Origin: Zoogloeaceae bacterium
Lineage (GTDB): Bacteria; Pseudomonadota; Gammaproteobacteria; Burkholderiales; Rhodocyclaceae
NCBI GenBank assembly: GCA_031273145.1
Contig: JAISSL010000109.1
Location: 1 to 14,967, forward strand
Direction: 5' to 3'
DNA: 14,967 nucleotides
Both the position numbers and the translations under genes were made by a program. This document shows, one piece after another, positions 1 to 7,236 of the stretch. The notes under the pieces were generated by a model. The model worked only from the letters and a program-made list of their open reading frames with translations, had not been told where the DNA came from and made no database searches. The first letter of the stretch is position 1, and each line of letters opens with the position of its first letter.

Positions 1-433
1 CAACATTCGCGCAGACGCTTCTGCCAGAAAGCTGGCGGAGAGTTTCGGCGTGGATATTCGCTACTACAACATCATCTATGAAGCTGTGGATGAAGTGAAG
101 GCGGCTCTTTCCGGGATGTTGGCGCCGGAGAAGCGCGAAATCATCATCGGTCAGGTTGAGGTGCGGCAGGTTTTCAGGATTTCCAAGATCGGCGCGATTG
201 CCGGTTGTCAGGTGCAGGATGGCGTCATCCGCCGCAACGCCCGTGTCCGCCTGTTGCGTGATAACGTCATGATCTGGGATGGCGAACTGGCTTCCCTGAA
301 GCATTACAAGGACGACGCCAAGGAAGTCAAGGCGGGTTCCGACTGCGGCTTATCCCTCAAAAACTTCAACGACATCCAGGAAGGAGACCTGATGGAAGCC
401 TACGAGATTCAGGAAATCGCGCGTAGCTTGTAG
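1..433 (+). CDS. infB: Translation initiation factor IF-2, C-terminal fragment
   Basis: The reading frame is open from base 2 and stops at TAG 431-433, so only the last about 143 residues are present; the gene begins upstream of the window. IF-2 is the GTPase that brings fMet-tRNA to the 30S subunit and promotes subunit joining. The visible part is domain IV: it opens with [20 protein letters not shown], followed by [16 protein letters not shown], and later has the GxxAGCQVxDGVIRRN and [11 protein letters not shown] stretches typical of the tRNA-binding C2 beta-barrel. It ends [14 protein letters not shown], a normal IF-2 C-terminus, so the gene is not truncated at its 3' end. In most proteobacteria rbfA and truB follow; here the next gene is dinD, 44 bp away. 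No terminator hairpin is visible after the stop. Confidence 0.97.
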   Translation, partial: NIRADASARKLAESFGVDIRYYNIIYEAVDEVKAALSGMLAPEKREIIIGQVEVRQVFRISKIGAIAGCQVQDGVIRRNARVRLLRDNVMIWDGELASLKHYKDDAKEVKAGSDCGLSLKNFNDIQEGDLMEAYEIQEIARSL

Positions 434-467
434 CCTGTATTTTTCAACCCAAACAACCGGATCGAAC

Positions 468-472
468 GGAAG
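468..472 (+). promoter_or_regulatory. Ribosome binding site of dinD
   Basis: GGAAG lies 5 nt before ATG 478 and supports that start. The 44-bp gap to infB holds no convincing promoter, so dinD may be read from upstream transcription. Confidence 0.5.
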
Positions 473-477
473 TTGAA

Positions 478-1356
478 ATGACGAGCAAAACAACCGAACT
501 TGGTATCCGAGGGCGATCTTTCGAAAGCCTGAAGCAATTGAACGAGCATGGCGCGGAGTACTGGAGCGCCCGCGACCTGCAACCCTTGCTGGGATACAGC
601 CAGTGGCGGCGTTTTGAGCAGGCGGTTGAGCGCGCGATAAGTTCTTGTAAACAATCAGGAAATCCATCTGAAAACCATTTTGCCGGCGCCGGCAAAATGG
701 TTGACATCGGGTCGGGAAGCGTCCGGGATGTTGATGACTACCACCTCTCCCGCTTTGCCTGCTACCTGATTGCCCAGAATGGTGATCCACGCAAGCCGGA
801 AATCGCGCAAGCCCAAAAATACTTTGCGATCCAGACCAGGCGGCAGGAATTGAGCGACCAGGCTGCTGCCGACCAAGAGCGGCTGGAACTGCGTAAACAA
901 ACCTCTGAAGAATTCAAGGCGCTTTCCGGGGCGGCGCAGGATGCGGGGGTGCAAAGCCGGATGTTCGGCGTGTTTCATGACGCAGGTTACAAGGGCTTGT
1001 ATGGTGGCTTGGGGCGCGATGCCATCAAGCAACGCAAGGCCATTCCTGAAAAGGATCATCTGCTTGACCGCATGAATGCGACTGAGTTAGCCGCCAATCA
1101 ATTTCGCATGACCCAGACCCGCGACAAACTGGAACGAGAACGCATACATGGGCAAGCCGAGGCTATCCAGACCCATGAACAGGTGGGGCGCGAAGTGCGT
1201 CAGGCGATTCAGCGCATCGGCGGCACTTTGCCCGAAGATATTCCACCAGCCGAGCACATCAAGGAAGTTGAGAAGCGGCTGAAATTGGCAACGCCAAAAC
1301 TGGCGTTGGGCGGCAAGGATGCCAAGGGGTTACTTGGAAAACAGGATAATGGTTAA
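478..1356 (+). CDS. dinD: DNA damage-inducible protein D (DinD) family
   Basis: A 292-residue protein of the DinD family. Residues 14-60 hold the family's N-terminal block (SFESLKQLNEHGAEYWSARD, then LLGYSQWRRFEQAVERA). Residues 87-121 hold the diagnostic DDYHLSRFACYLIAQNGDPR plus AQAQKYFAIQTRRQE. The second half is charged and probably helical. In E. coli, DinD is SOS-induced and reported to inhibit RecA filament activity; other DinD-like genes occur as accessory genes in phages and restriction islands, where their role is unknown. Here it precedes a type III restriction-modification operon on the same strand. No complete LexA box is visible upstream, so damage induction is not supported by sequence. 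A 30-bp perfect palindrome (673-702) encodes residues 66-75. The family call is firm; the function in this setting is inference. Confidence 0.9.
   Translation: MTSKTTELGIRGRSFESLKQLNEHGAEYWSARDLQPLLGYSQWRRFEQAVERAISSCKQSGNPSENHFAGAGKMVDIGSGSVRDVDDYHLSRFACYLIAQNGDPRKPEIAQAQKYFAIQTRRQELSDQAAADQERLELRKQTSEEFKALSGAAQDAGVQSRMFGVFHDAGYKGLYGGLGRDAIKQRKAIPEKDHLLDRMNATELAANQFRMTQTRDKLERERIHGQAEAIQTHEQVGREVRQAIQRIGGTLPEDIPPAEHIKEVEKRLKLATPKLALGGKDAKGLLGKQDNG
673..702. repeat. 30-bp perfect palindrome inside dinD
   Basis: The arm AACCATTTTGCCGGC is followed directly by its exact reverse complement with no spacer. It covers exactly ten codons, residues 66-75 of DinD (NHFAGAGKMV). In mRNA it could fold into a long GC-centred hairpin; in DNA it could extrude or bind a dimeric protein. 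Confidence 0.95.
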
Positions 1357-1406
1357 AAAAGCGGTTTTGTTCTGCTTCTTTCATCAATTCTGTAAGACTA
1401 TTGAAA

Positions 1407-3224
1407 ATGGCAACCAAACAAAAACTCGAACTTAGCTGGGTTGGGAAGGAGAAGCGACCCAGGGTGGAGCCGCGGATTTTGTTGGAGGATGCGGGGAGGT
1501 CGTATCACGCGAAGCATCGGGTGACGGGGCGGGATGTCTTCGATAACCTGTTGATTTTTGGAGATAATTTGTTGGCGCTGAAGGCGTTGGAGCAGGAGTT
1601 TACGGGGAAGGTAAAGTGCGTCTACATTGACCCGCCATTCAATACGCAGCAGGCATTCGAACATTACGATGATGGATATGAGCATTCCATCTGGCTTGGG
1701 CTTATTCGAGACCGTATCGAATCACTTCGGCGATTGCTGTCTGATGATGGAACGCTGTTTGTTCACATTGATGACAATGAGCTTGGCTACTTGATCGTGC
1801 TGCTTGACGAAATATTCGGGCGTGCTAACCGGGTTGCTGTCGTATCTTTCAAACAGGGATCGGCTACTGGTCATAAGGCCATCAATCCGGGTGTTGTCAG
1901 TACTACGAACTTCATTTTGATCTACGCAAAGAGCAAAACCGTGTGGTCGCCCAATCGTGTTTTTACAGCACGAACCGAGCGAGACAAGCGATATGGACAA
2001 TTTATCGATAATTTCGATGAACCATATCGCAAATGGCAATTCACGACGTTAACAAAAGCATTTGCTCAGAGCATTAACTTGCCAGAAAAAGGAATCAAGA
2101 AGGCCATCGGTGATGGCTTTGAGGAACATCTATCGGATTTCGTCATGAAAAATGCTGACCGTGTGGTTCGTCTGGCTCGACCAGATTACAACGCGGTGAG
2201 CAGTGAAGCTAGGGAAATGATCGACAAGTCAAAGGTTCAGCATAATGAAGTATTGTTGTTGAAGCGAGATGCTCATCCAAACATGTACTTTGTGAATGGA
2301 GAGAGAATCTTGTTCTACTTGGACAAGCTCAAGCTCATTGATGGTCAATATGTAGCCGGAGAACCACTAACAAGCCTTTGGGACGACATCCTATCCAATA
2401 ACCTGCACAACGAGGGTGGTGTCGAATTCCCCAAAGGCAAAAAACCCGAAGCACTTATCAAACGCTGCTTCGATTTGGCTACGAAGCCGGGCGACATCGT
2501 CTTGGACTCCTTCGCCGGTTCCGGCACTACCGGCGCGGTCGCGCACAAGATGGGGCGGCGCTGGATCATGGTCGAACTGGGCGAACACTGTCATACCCAC
2601 ATCATTCCGCGTCTCAAAAAAGTCATTGATGGTGAGGACAGGGGCGGCGTTACGGATGCCGTCGGCTGGCAGGGCGGCGGCGGGTTTCGCTACTACCGGC
2701 TTGCGCCCACGCTGATCGTCAACGACCGCTGGGGCAATCCGGTCATCAACCCGGAATACAATGCCGCGCAACTTTCCGAGGCACTGGCAAAGCTGGAAGG
2801 GTTTGTGTACGCGCCCTCGGAAACGCGCTGGTGGCAGCATGGTCATTCGAGTGAGCGCGATTTTATTTATGTGACCACGCAAAATCTTTCCGCCGGGCAG
2901 TTGCAGGCGCTCTCGGACGAAGTGGGTAGCGAGCAAAGCCTTCTGGTCTGGTGCTCGGCATTCCACGGCATCACTGCCGACCAGGCTGCAGAACGCTGGC
3001 CAAATCTGACGCTGAAAAAAATCCCGAAGGCAGTGCTGGCACGCTGCGAGTGGGGGCACGACGATTACAGCCTGAACGTGGAAAATCTGCCGATGGCAGA
3101 ACCTTCTCCCCCGGCCCCTCTCCCGGTCTTGCAGACGGCAATAGCGGGAGAGGGGAAAAAGGGGGGCCGCGTCAAAAATACTGAGCCGGATTTGTTTGGA
3201 GAGGTTGAGGAGGATGCACCATGA
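1407..3224 (+). CDS. mod: Type III restriction-modification system DNA methyltransferase (Mod)
   Basis: Mod transfers a methyl group from S-adenosylmethionine to adenine in one strand of an asymmetric site, and in type III systems it supplies sequence recognition for the Res complex. The 605-residue protein shows beta-class order: catalytic IDPPFNTQ at residues 74-81, then the central target-recognition region, then the cofactor motif LDSFAGSGTTGA with F369. DPPF replaces the commoner DPPY, which is seen in other members. ATG 1407 is chosen over TTG 1401 because it gives MATKQKLELSW; neither has a strong ribosome site. The segment from about 1650 to 2440 is much AT-richer than the rest, suggesting exchange of the specificity domain. 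The C-terminal linker contains an in-frame GC-rich inverted repeat (3102-3166). The stop overlaps rhuM by 4 bp. The recognition sequence cannot be read from the gene. Confidence 0.95.
   Translation: MATKQKLELSWVGKEKRPRVEPRILLEDAGRSYHAKHRVTGRDVFDNLLIFGDNLLALKALEQEFTGKVKCVYIDPPFNTQQAFEHYDDGYEHSIWLGLIRDRIESLRRLLSDDGTLFVHIDDNELGYLIVLLDEIFGRANRVAVVSFKQGSATGHKAINPGVVSTTNFILIYAKSKTVWSPNRVFTARTERDKRYGQFIDNFDEPYRKWQFTTLTKAFAQSINLPEKGIKKAIGDGFEEHLSDFVMKNADRVVRLARPDYNAVSSEAREMIDKSKVQHNEVLLLKRDAHPNMYFVNGERILFYLDKLKLIDGQYVAGEPLTSLWDDILSNNLHNEGGVEFPKGKKPEALIKRCFDLATKPGDIVLDSFAGSGTTGAVAHKMGRRWIMVELGEHCHTHIIPRLKKVIDGEDRGGVTDAVGWQGGGGFRYYRLAPTLIVNDRWGNPVINPEYNAAQLSEALAKLEGFVYAPSETRWWQHGHSSERDFIYVTTQNLSAGQLQALSDEVGSEQSLLVWCSAFHGITADQAAERWPNLTLKKIPKAVLARCEWGHDDYSLNVENLPMAEPSPPAPLPVLQTAIAGEGKKGGRVKNTEPDLFGEVEEDAP
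3102..3166. repeat. GC-rich inverted repeat embedded in the mod reading frame
   Basis: Perfect 11-bp arms CCCCTCTCCCG (3115-3125) and CGGGAGAGGGG (3145-3155) are flanked by matching C-rich and G-rich runs. A small inner hairpin GTCT-TGC-AGAC lies at 3126-3136. The type resembles dispersed repeats commonly seen between proteobacterial genes. Here it is translated in frame as SPPAPLPVLQTAIAGEGKKG, a low-complexity insert between the Mod body and its last residues. Confidence 0.8.
3209..3213 (+). promoter_or_regulatory. Ribosome binding site of rhuM
   Basis: GGAGG lies 7 nt before ATG 3221, inside the 3' end of mod. This strong site fixes the rhuM start and fits translational coupling through the ATGA overlap. 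Confidence 0.7.
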
Positions 3225-4276
3225 GCCAAGGCGAGTTTCTGCTCTATCAGACTGAGGACGCTCAAACCCGCGTTCAACTGCGCTTGCAGGATGAAACGGT
3301 CTGGGTGACGCAAAAGCAACTGGCAGAGTTGTATCAAGTCAGTGTTCCAACCATCAACGGACACTTGCGGACAGTATTTCAGGATGGGGAGCTTTCGGCA
3401 GATCGAACTATTCGGAAATTCCGAATAGTTGCCCGCGAAGCCGCGCGGGAAGTGGAACGGCTTGTTGATCATTACAATCTGGAAGTCATTCTGCATGTTG
3501 GATACCGTGTGCGCTCTCATCGCGGCGCACAGTTTCGTCGCTGGGCCACGGAGCAGTTGAAAAGTTATCTGGAAAAAGGGTTTTTGCTGGATGACGAACG
3601 CTTCAAGGGTAGCCAGGACAGCGGCTATTTTGAAGAACTGCTGGCGCGCATCCGCGACATTCGTTCCTCGGAAAAGGAGTTCTGGCGCAAGGTGTTGGAC
3701 ATTTACGCCACCAGCATTGATTACGACCCAAACACTGAAGCCGCGCGGCAGTTCTTCGCCACGGTGCAGAACAAGATGCACTGGGCGGCGCACGGTCACA
3801 CCGCCGCCGAACTGATTGCGTTGCGGGCGGACGCGCAGATGCCGCACATGGGGTTGACCAGTTGGACGGGAGCGACCAAAGGCGCTCCTGTACGCAAGGC
3901 GGACATCGGCATTGCCAAGAACTATCTCAACGCCGAAGAACTGGAAACACTCAATCGAATCGTCACGGCCTATATCGAAGTGGCCGAGTTGCAGGCTCGC
4001 GCGCAGCACGCAATGACGATGCAGGACTGGGCGATTGAACTGGATAACTTCCTGCGCATGACACGCAAGGACATCCTGACCCATGCAGGGAAGGTTTCCG
4101 CCGAAGCGGCACGGGAGAAGGCAGAGCAGGCGTATACGCAATACCAGCAGCAAACACGCAATTTGCCGTCACAAGTGGAAAAAGACTTTGAGGTCACTAT
4201 CGCGCAGCCGGTGAAGCGGATCGAAAAAAACCGAAAGAAAAATCCGCAAGATCAGCACAAAAAGGAGAAAAAATGA
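3221..4276 (+). CDS. rhuM: RhuM family protein inside the type III RM operon
   Basis: A 351-residue member of the RhuM (virulence protein RhuM) family. Residues 27-57 (VWVTQKQLAELYQVSVPTIN then HLRTVFQDGEL) form the family's helix-turn-helix-like N-terminus. Residues 63-110 carry TIRKFRIV, HYNLEVILHVGYRVRS and RGAQFRRWATEQL, which identify the family. The rest is helical; the C-terminal tail is lysine-rich (ending KKNPQDQHKKEKK) and comes from an A-rich segment. RhuM was named in a Salmonella pathogenicity island; its biochemical role is unsettled, and homologues often sit within type I restriction loci. Here it overlaps mod by 4 bp and res by 4 bp, so all three are probably translated in a coupled way and at similar levels. 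Control of, or partnership with, the restriction enzyme is inference. A 25-bp palindrome (3406-3430) encodes residues 63-70. Confidence 0.92.
   Translation: MSQGEFLLYQTEDAQTRVQLRLQDETVWVTQKQLAELYQVSVPTINGHLRTVFQDGELSADRTIRKFRIVAREAAREVERLVDHYNLEVILHVGYRVRSHRGAQFRRWATEQLKSYLEKGFLLDDERFKGSQDSGYFEELLARIRDIRSSEKEFWRKVLDIYATSIDYDPNTEAARQFFATVQNKMHWAAHGHTAAELIALRADAQMPHMGLTSWTGATKGAPVRKADIGIAKNYLNAEELETLNRIVTAYIEVAELQARAQHAMTMQDWAIELDNFLRMTRKDILTHAGKVSAEAAREKAEQAYTQYQQQTRNLPSQVEKDFEVTIAQPVKRIEKNRKKNPQDQHKKEKK
3406..3430. repeat. 25-bp perfect palindrome inside rhuM
   Basis: Arms AACTATTCGGAA (3406-3417) and TTCCGAATAGTT (3419-3430) are exact reverse complements around a single A. The segment encodes TIRKFRIV, residues 63-70. 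It starts 185 nt into the gene, nearly the same offset as the palindrome in dinD. Confidence 0.95.
4264..4267 (+). promoter_or_regulatory. Ribosome binding site of res
   Basis: GGAG lies 5 nt before ATG 4273, within the last codons of rhuM. It supports the res start and coupled translation through the ATGA overlap. Confidence 0.65.
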
Positions 4277-6876
4277 GTGCTCGTGTATTGCATCACATCA
4301 TAGGTCGTCTTTCGCTGCGTCCGCCGCAGGCGGAATCGCTGGCGCGTCTGAAACAGGCGCTGGATGCCGCGCCGGAAATGCTGGCGCATGAGCGTGATGT
4401 TGCGGCCATCCTCTCCACCCTGAAAGCCGAATTCCCCACACTCGACGATTTCGAGCGCGACTTTCCGTCGCTCTGTTTCGCGCTGGCAACGGGCGTCGGC
4501 AAGACCCGCCTGATGGGCGCGTTTATCGCGTATCTGCATCTGGCGCACGGCATCCATAACTTTTTCGTGCTTGCGCCCAATCTGACCATCTATAACAAGC
4601 TCATCACCGACTTTACACGCAACACGCCAAAGTACGTTTTCAAGGGCATCGCCGAATTCGCGCAAAAAACGCCGCTCCTCATCACCGGCGACAACTACGA
4701 CCAGACTGGCGCGGCGGTGGATGATGCTCCATCAAACCTGCCCCATGACGTGCGGATCAACATTTTCAACATCTCCAAAATCAATTCCGAAGTGCGCGGC
4801 GGCAAGGAGCCGCGCATCAAGCGGATGCAGGAAGTGCTGGGCAACAGCTATTTCAATCATCTGGCGAATCTGCCTGACCTCGTGCTGTTGATGGATGAAT
4901 CGCACCGCTACCGCGCCAGCGCCGGCGTGCGCGCCATCAATGAATTAAAACCGCTCTTCGGCCTGGAAGTCACGGCAACGCCATTCGTGGAATCGAATAA
5001 AGGGCCGACGCCATTCAAAAACGTGGTGATGGATTATCCATTGGCATTGGCGCTGAGGGATGGTTTCGTCAAGGAACCTGCCGCCGTCACCCAACGCAAT
5101 TTCGATGCCAAGGCTCATACGCCCGAAGAAATCGAAAAGATCAAACTGGAAGATGGCGTGCGGATGCACGAGAGCACGAAAGTGAAACTCACCACCTATG
5201 CCCGTGAGAACAACGTTCCGTCCGTCAAACCTTTCATGCTCGTCATCGCCCGCGATACGACCCACGCCGGTCAACTTCTGGCGTTGCTGGAGTCGAAAAC
5301 CTTCTACGAAGGACGCTACCGGGGCAAGGTCATTCAGGTGGATTCCAGCCGCACCGGCGCGGAAGAAGAAGCCATGATTACTCGTCTGTTGGCCGTAGAA
5401 AGTATGGACGAGCCGACCGAGATCGTGATTCACGTCAACATGCTCAAAGAAGGCTGGGACGTGACCAATCTCTACACCATCGTGCCGCTGCGCGCCGCCA
5501 ACGCGCGCACCTTGATCGAACAATCCATCGGGCGCGGCCTGCGTCTGCCTTATGGCAGGCGCACCGGCGTGGCGGCAGTGGATCGCCTGAACATCATCGC
5601 CCATGACAAGTTTCAGGAAATCATCGACGAAGCCAACCGGGGCGATTCGCCGATTCGCTTGCAACAGATCATTCTCGATGCGCCCGGCGCAAATGACAGG
5701 AAAGACAGCGTGCGAATTGAGCCGGGCGCGGCGGTTCGCCTTGGGCTTATGGAGCATCCGGCATCCATTGCACCCTACGGCGAAGAAGCTGTGCCAACGC
5801 CGGTCTTTACCACGGAAGCCGAAAAACAGGCGGCGCGCGTGGTAATGGAGGTGATCGGTACGTTTGAGGCGAGACGCAATGTTGCGCCGACCAGTCGCGC
5901 ATTGCTCAAACCGGAAGTGCAAAAGGAGATTTTGGCAGAAGTCGCGGAGCGTTTGCGTCCGGTGCAGGGCACGCTGCTGGCGGGTATGGACGAATCGGCG
6001 TCGACGCTTGATTTGTCCGCCATCGTCGCCAAAACCACGGAAATCGTCGCGCAGCAGACCATCGACATTCCGCGCATCGCCGTAGTTCCCAAGGGCGAAG
6101 TCACAACAGGTTTTCGCCCATTCACGCTGGATGTGCGCCAGCTCCACCTGCAACCCGGTGAACGTGAGATTGTCGGCCAGATGCTGCATAGCAACGAGCA
6201 GTTCACGCTGTCCGCCGAAACCGGCCTGAAAGAACAACGCCCGGAGGATGCCATCGTTCACGCGCTGGTGGACTTCGACGACATTGATTACCCCACTCAC
6301 GCCGATCTGCTCTACGACCTTGCGGGTCAGATGGTGCGGCATTTGCGGAGCTATCTGTCTGAAGAGGACGTGGCAAACGTTCTGAGTGGACAAGGCAAGG
6401 TCATTGCCCGCGAAATCCACGCGCAGATGATGGCGCATTTCTGGGAGGACGCCAGCGCCTACGAAGTGCGGGTCAGTCGCGGTTTCACGGAACTGAAGCC
6501 CTGCAACTACACGGTTGCGGCGGGACAAGCGCCGCGCCATTACCGCGAAACCATTGAGGACGTGGGCAATATCCGACAGATGCTGTTCGGCGGCTTCAAG
6601 CGATGCCTGTATCCGCTCCAGAAATTCGATTCGGATTCGGAACGCCGATTTTCGATCATCCTCGAACGCGACGCCCTGAAGTGGATGAAACCCGCAAAGG
6701 GGCAGTTCCAGATGTACTACAAGCTCGGCGCGGAACAACCGGAATACATCCCCGATTTTGTGGCGGAAACGGATGCGCTGATGCTCATGGCGGAAACCAA
6801 GAAGCGGGGCGACCTGAATAGCGATGAGGTGCAGGCCAAGGCTGCCGCCGCCGTACAGTGGTGCAAACATGCCTAG
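4273..6876 (+). CDS. res: Type III restriction endonuclease subunit (Res), C-terminally truncated by an amber stop
   Basis: Res is the ATP-dependent DNA translocase and nuclease of type III systems and works in complex with Mod. The 867-residue product has a superfamily 2 motor: Walker A ATGVGKT at 72-78, DESH at 208-211 (motif II), VTATP at 233-237 (motif III) and QSIGRGLR at 417-424 (motif VI). Near the C-terminus, IPDF (D828) and AETKK (E841, K843) form a PD-(E)xK nuclease site, so the catalytic residues are present. TAG at 6874-6876 ends the frame right after VQWCKHA. The same frame continues for 37 sensible codons to TGA 6988-6990, so the family-like C-terminus has been cut off. Either the enzyme tolerates the loss, the codon is read through at some rate, or restriction is disabled while Mod stays active. 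The start overlaps rhuM (ATGA). Confidence 0.93.
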   Translation: MSARVLHHIIGRLSLRPPQAESLARLKQALDAAPEMLAHERDVAAILSTLKAEFPTLDDFERDFPSLCFALATGVGKTRLMGAFIAYLHLAHGIHNFFVLAPNLTIYNKLITDFTRNTPKYVFKGIAEFAQKTPLLITGDNYDQTGAAVDDAPSNLPHDVRINIFNISKINSEVRGGKEPRIKRMQEVLGNSYFNHLANLPDLVLLMDESHRYRASAGVRAINELKPLFGLEVTATPFVESNKGPTPFKNVVMDYPLALALRDGFVKEPAAVTQRNFDAKAHTPEEIEKIKLEDGVRMHESTKVKLTTYARENNVPSVKPFMLVIARDTTHAGQLLALLESKTFYEGRYRGKVIQVDSSRTGAEEEAMITRLLAVESMDEPTEIVIHVNMLKEGWDVTNLYTIVPLRAANARTLIEQSIGRGLRLPYGRRTGVAAVDRLNIIAHDKFQEIIDEANRGDSPIRLQQIILDAPGANDRKDSVRIEPGAAVRLGLMEHPASIAPYGEEAVPTPVFTTEAEKQAARVVMEVIGTFEARRNVAPTSRALLKPEVQKEILAEVAERLRPVQGTLLAGMDESASTLDLSAIVAKTTEIVAQQTIDIPRIAVVPKGEVTTGFRPFTLDVRQLHLQPGEREIVGQMLHSNEQFTLSAETGLKEQRPEDAIVHALVDFDDIDYPTHADLLYDLAGQMVRHLRSYLSEEDVANVLSGQGKVIAREIHAQMMAHFWEDASAYEVRVSRGFTELKPCNYTVAAGQAPRHYRETIEDVGNIRQMLFGGFKRCLYPLQKFDSDSERRFSIILERDALKWMKPAKGQFQMYYKLGAEQPEYIPDFVAETDALMLMAETKKRGDLNSDEVQAKAAAAVQWCKHA

Positions 6877-6990
6877 GAATACGCCGCAAGCGTCGGCGGC
6901 AAGCCGTGGAAATATGGTTTGATCCCGCACGATGAAATCGTGGAATCAAGGCGGCTGCTTGATTTTCTGCGCTTCGAGCAGAAAGAGTGA
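6877..6990 (+). pseudogene. Severed C-terminal tail of res, downstream of the in-frame TAG
   Basis: Continuing the res frame past TAG 6874-6876 gives 37 codons (starting EYAASVGGKPWKYGLIPHDE, ending LDFLRFEQKE) before TGA 6988. From memory of the family, a continuation of the type 'KHAS-YAA..GGKPW+Y.LIPHD' is the normal end of these nucleases, so a single base change such as TCG to TAG is the simplest explanation. There is no start codon or ribosome site for separate translation. Confidence 0.75.
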
Positions 6991-7087
6991 GACGAACGAT
7001 CTGGCGCTGAATTTTCCGAAGGCCGTCGTCCACTAACGCAGGGGCGGGCAGCGGAAACATGCGCCGCGCGGCAAGTTGCCGGGGGCT

Positions 7088-7096
7088 TGGTATCAT
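7088..7096 (+). promoter_or_regulatory. Possible extended -10 promoter for the M48 protease pair
   Basis: TGG-TATCAT fits an extended -10 element about 30 bp before ATG 7126. No good -35 hexamer stands at the usual spacing. The 135-bp gap 6991-7125 otherwise holds only short GC palindromes (7063-7072, 7070-7080) and the ribosome site GGAAGG at 7111-7116. Confidence 0.3.
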
Positions 7097-7125
7097 TCAG
7101 GTTCTTTCATGGAAGGTAAAACGAC

Positions 7126-7236
7126 ATGGATTTTTTTGCTGCCCAGGAACAAGCCCGGAAAAAAACCCGCTGGCTGATGCTCTGGTTCGCGCTAGCGGTG
7201 CTGTGCATCGTCGCGCTGGCGCACCTGTTCGCCATG
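7126..7236 (+). repeat. 5' block shared by the two M48 genes, copy 1
   Basis: This block aligns without gaps to 9352-9462. It includes a 42-bp identical run (7195-7236 and 9421-9462), and most other differences are synonymous. The sequences become unalignable immediately afterwards. Confidence 0.85.

Noticed and set aside
435..450. LexA (SOS) box upstream of dinD
   Set aside because: CTGTAT at 435-440 is only a half-site; the matching ATACAG half is absent at the needed distance.
1401..1406. TTG start for mod at 1401
   Set aside because: ATG 1407 gives the expected N-terminus, and neither candidate has a better ribosome site.
3065..4153. A 362-codon open frame on the minus strand opposite mod/rhuM
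   Set aside because: It lies opposite two well-supported genes and its protein is Arg/Cys/His-rich without a known motif.
4224..4230. A7 run in rhuM as a programmed slippage site
   Set aside because: The frame is normal on both sides, no overlapping frame gives a conserved product, and rhuM reaches res by an ordinary ATGA overlap.
6874..6876. Recoding of TAG as a sense codon (such as pyrrolysine) to explain the res continuation
   Set aside because: TAG ends infB, the TPR gene, dksA and corC in the same window, and no pyl genes are visible. A nonsense mutation is simpler.
4945..6930. A 661-codon open frame on the minus strand opposite res
   Set aside because: It is a codon-bias shadow of the clearly conserved helicase/nuclease gene; no recognisable domain and no ribosome site.
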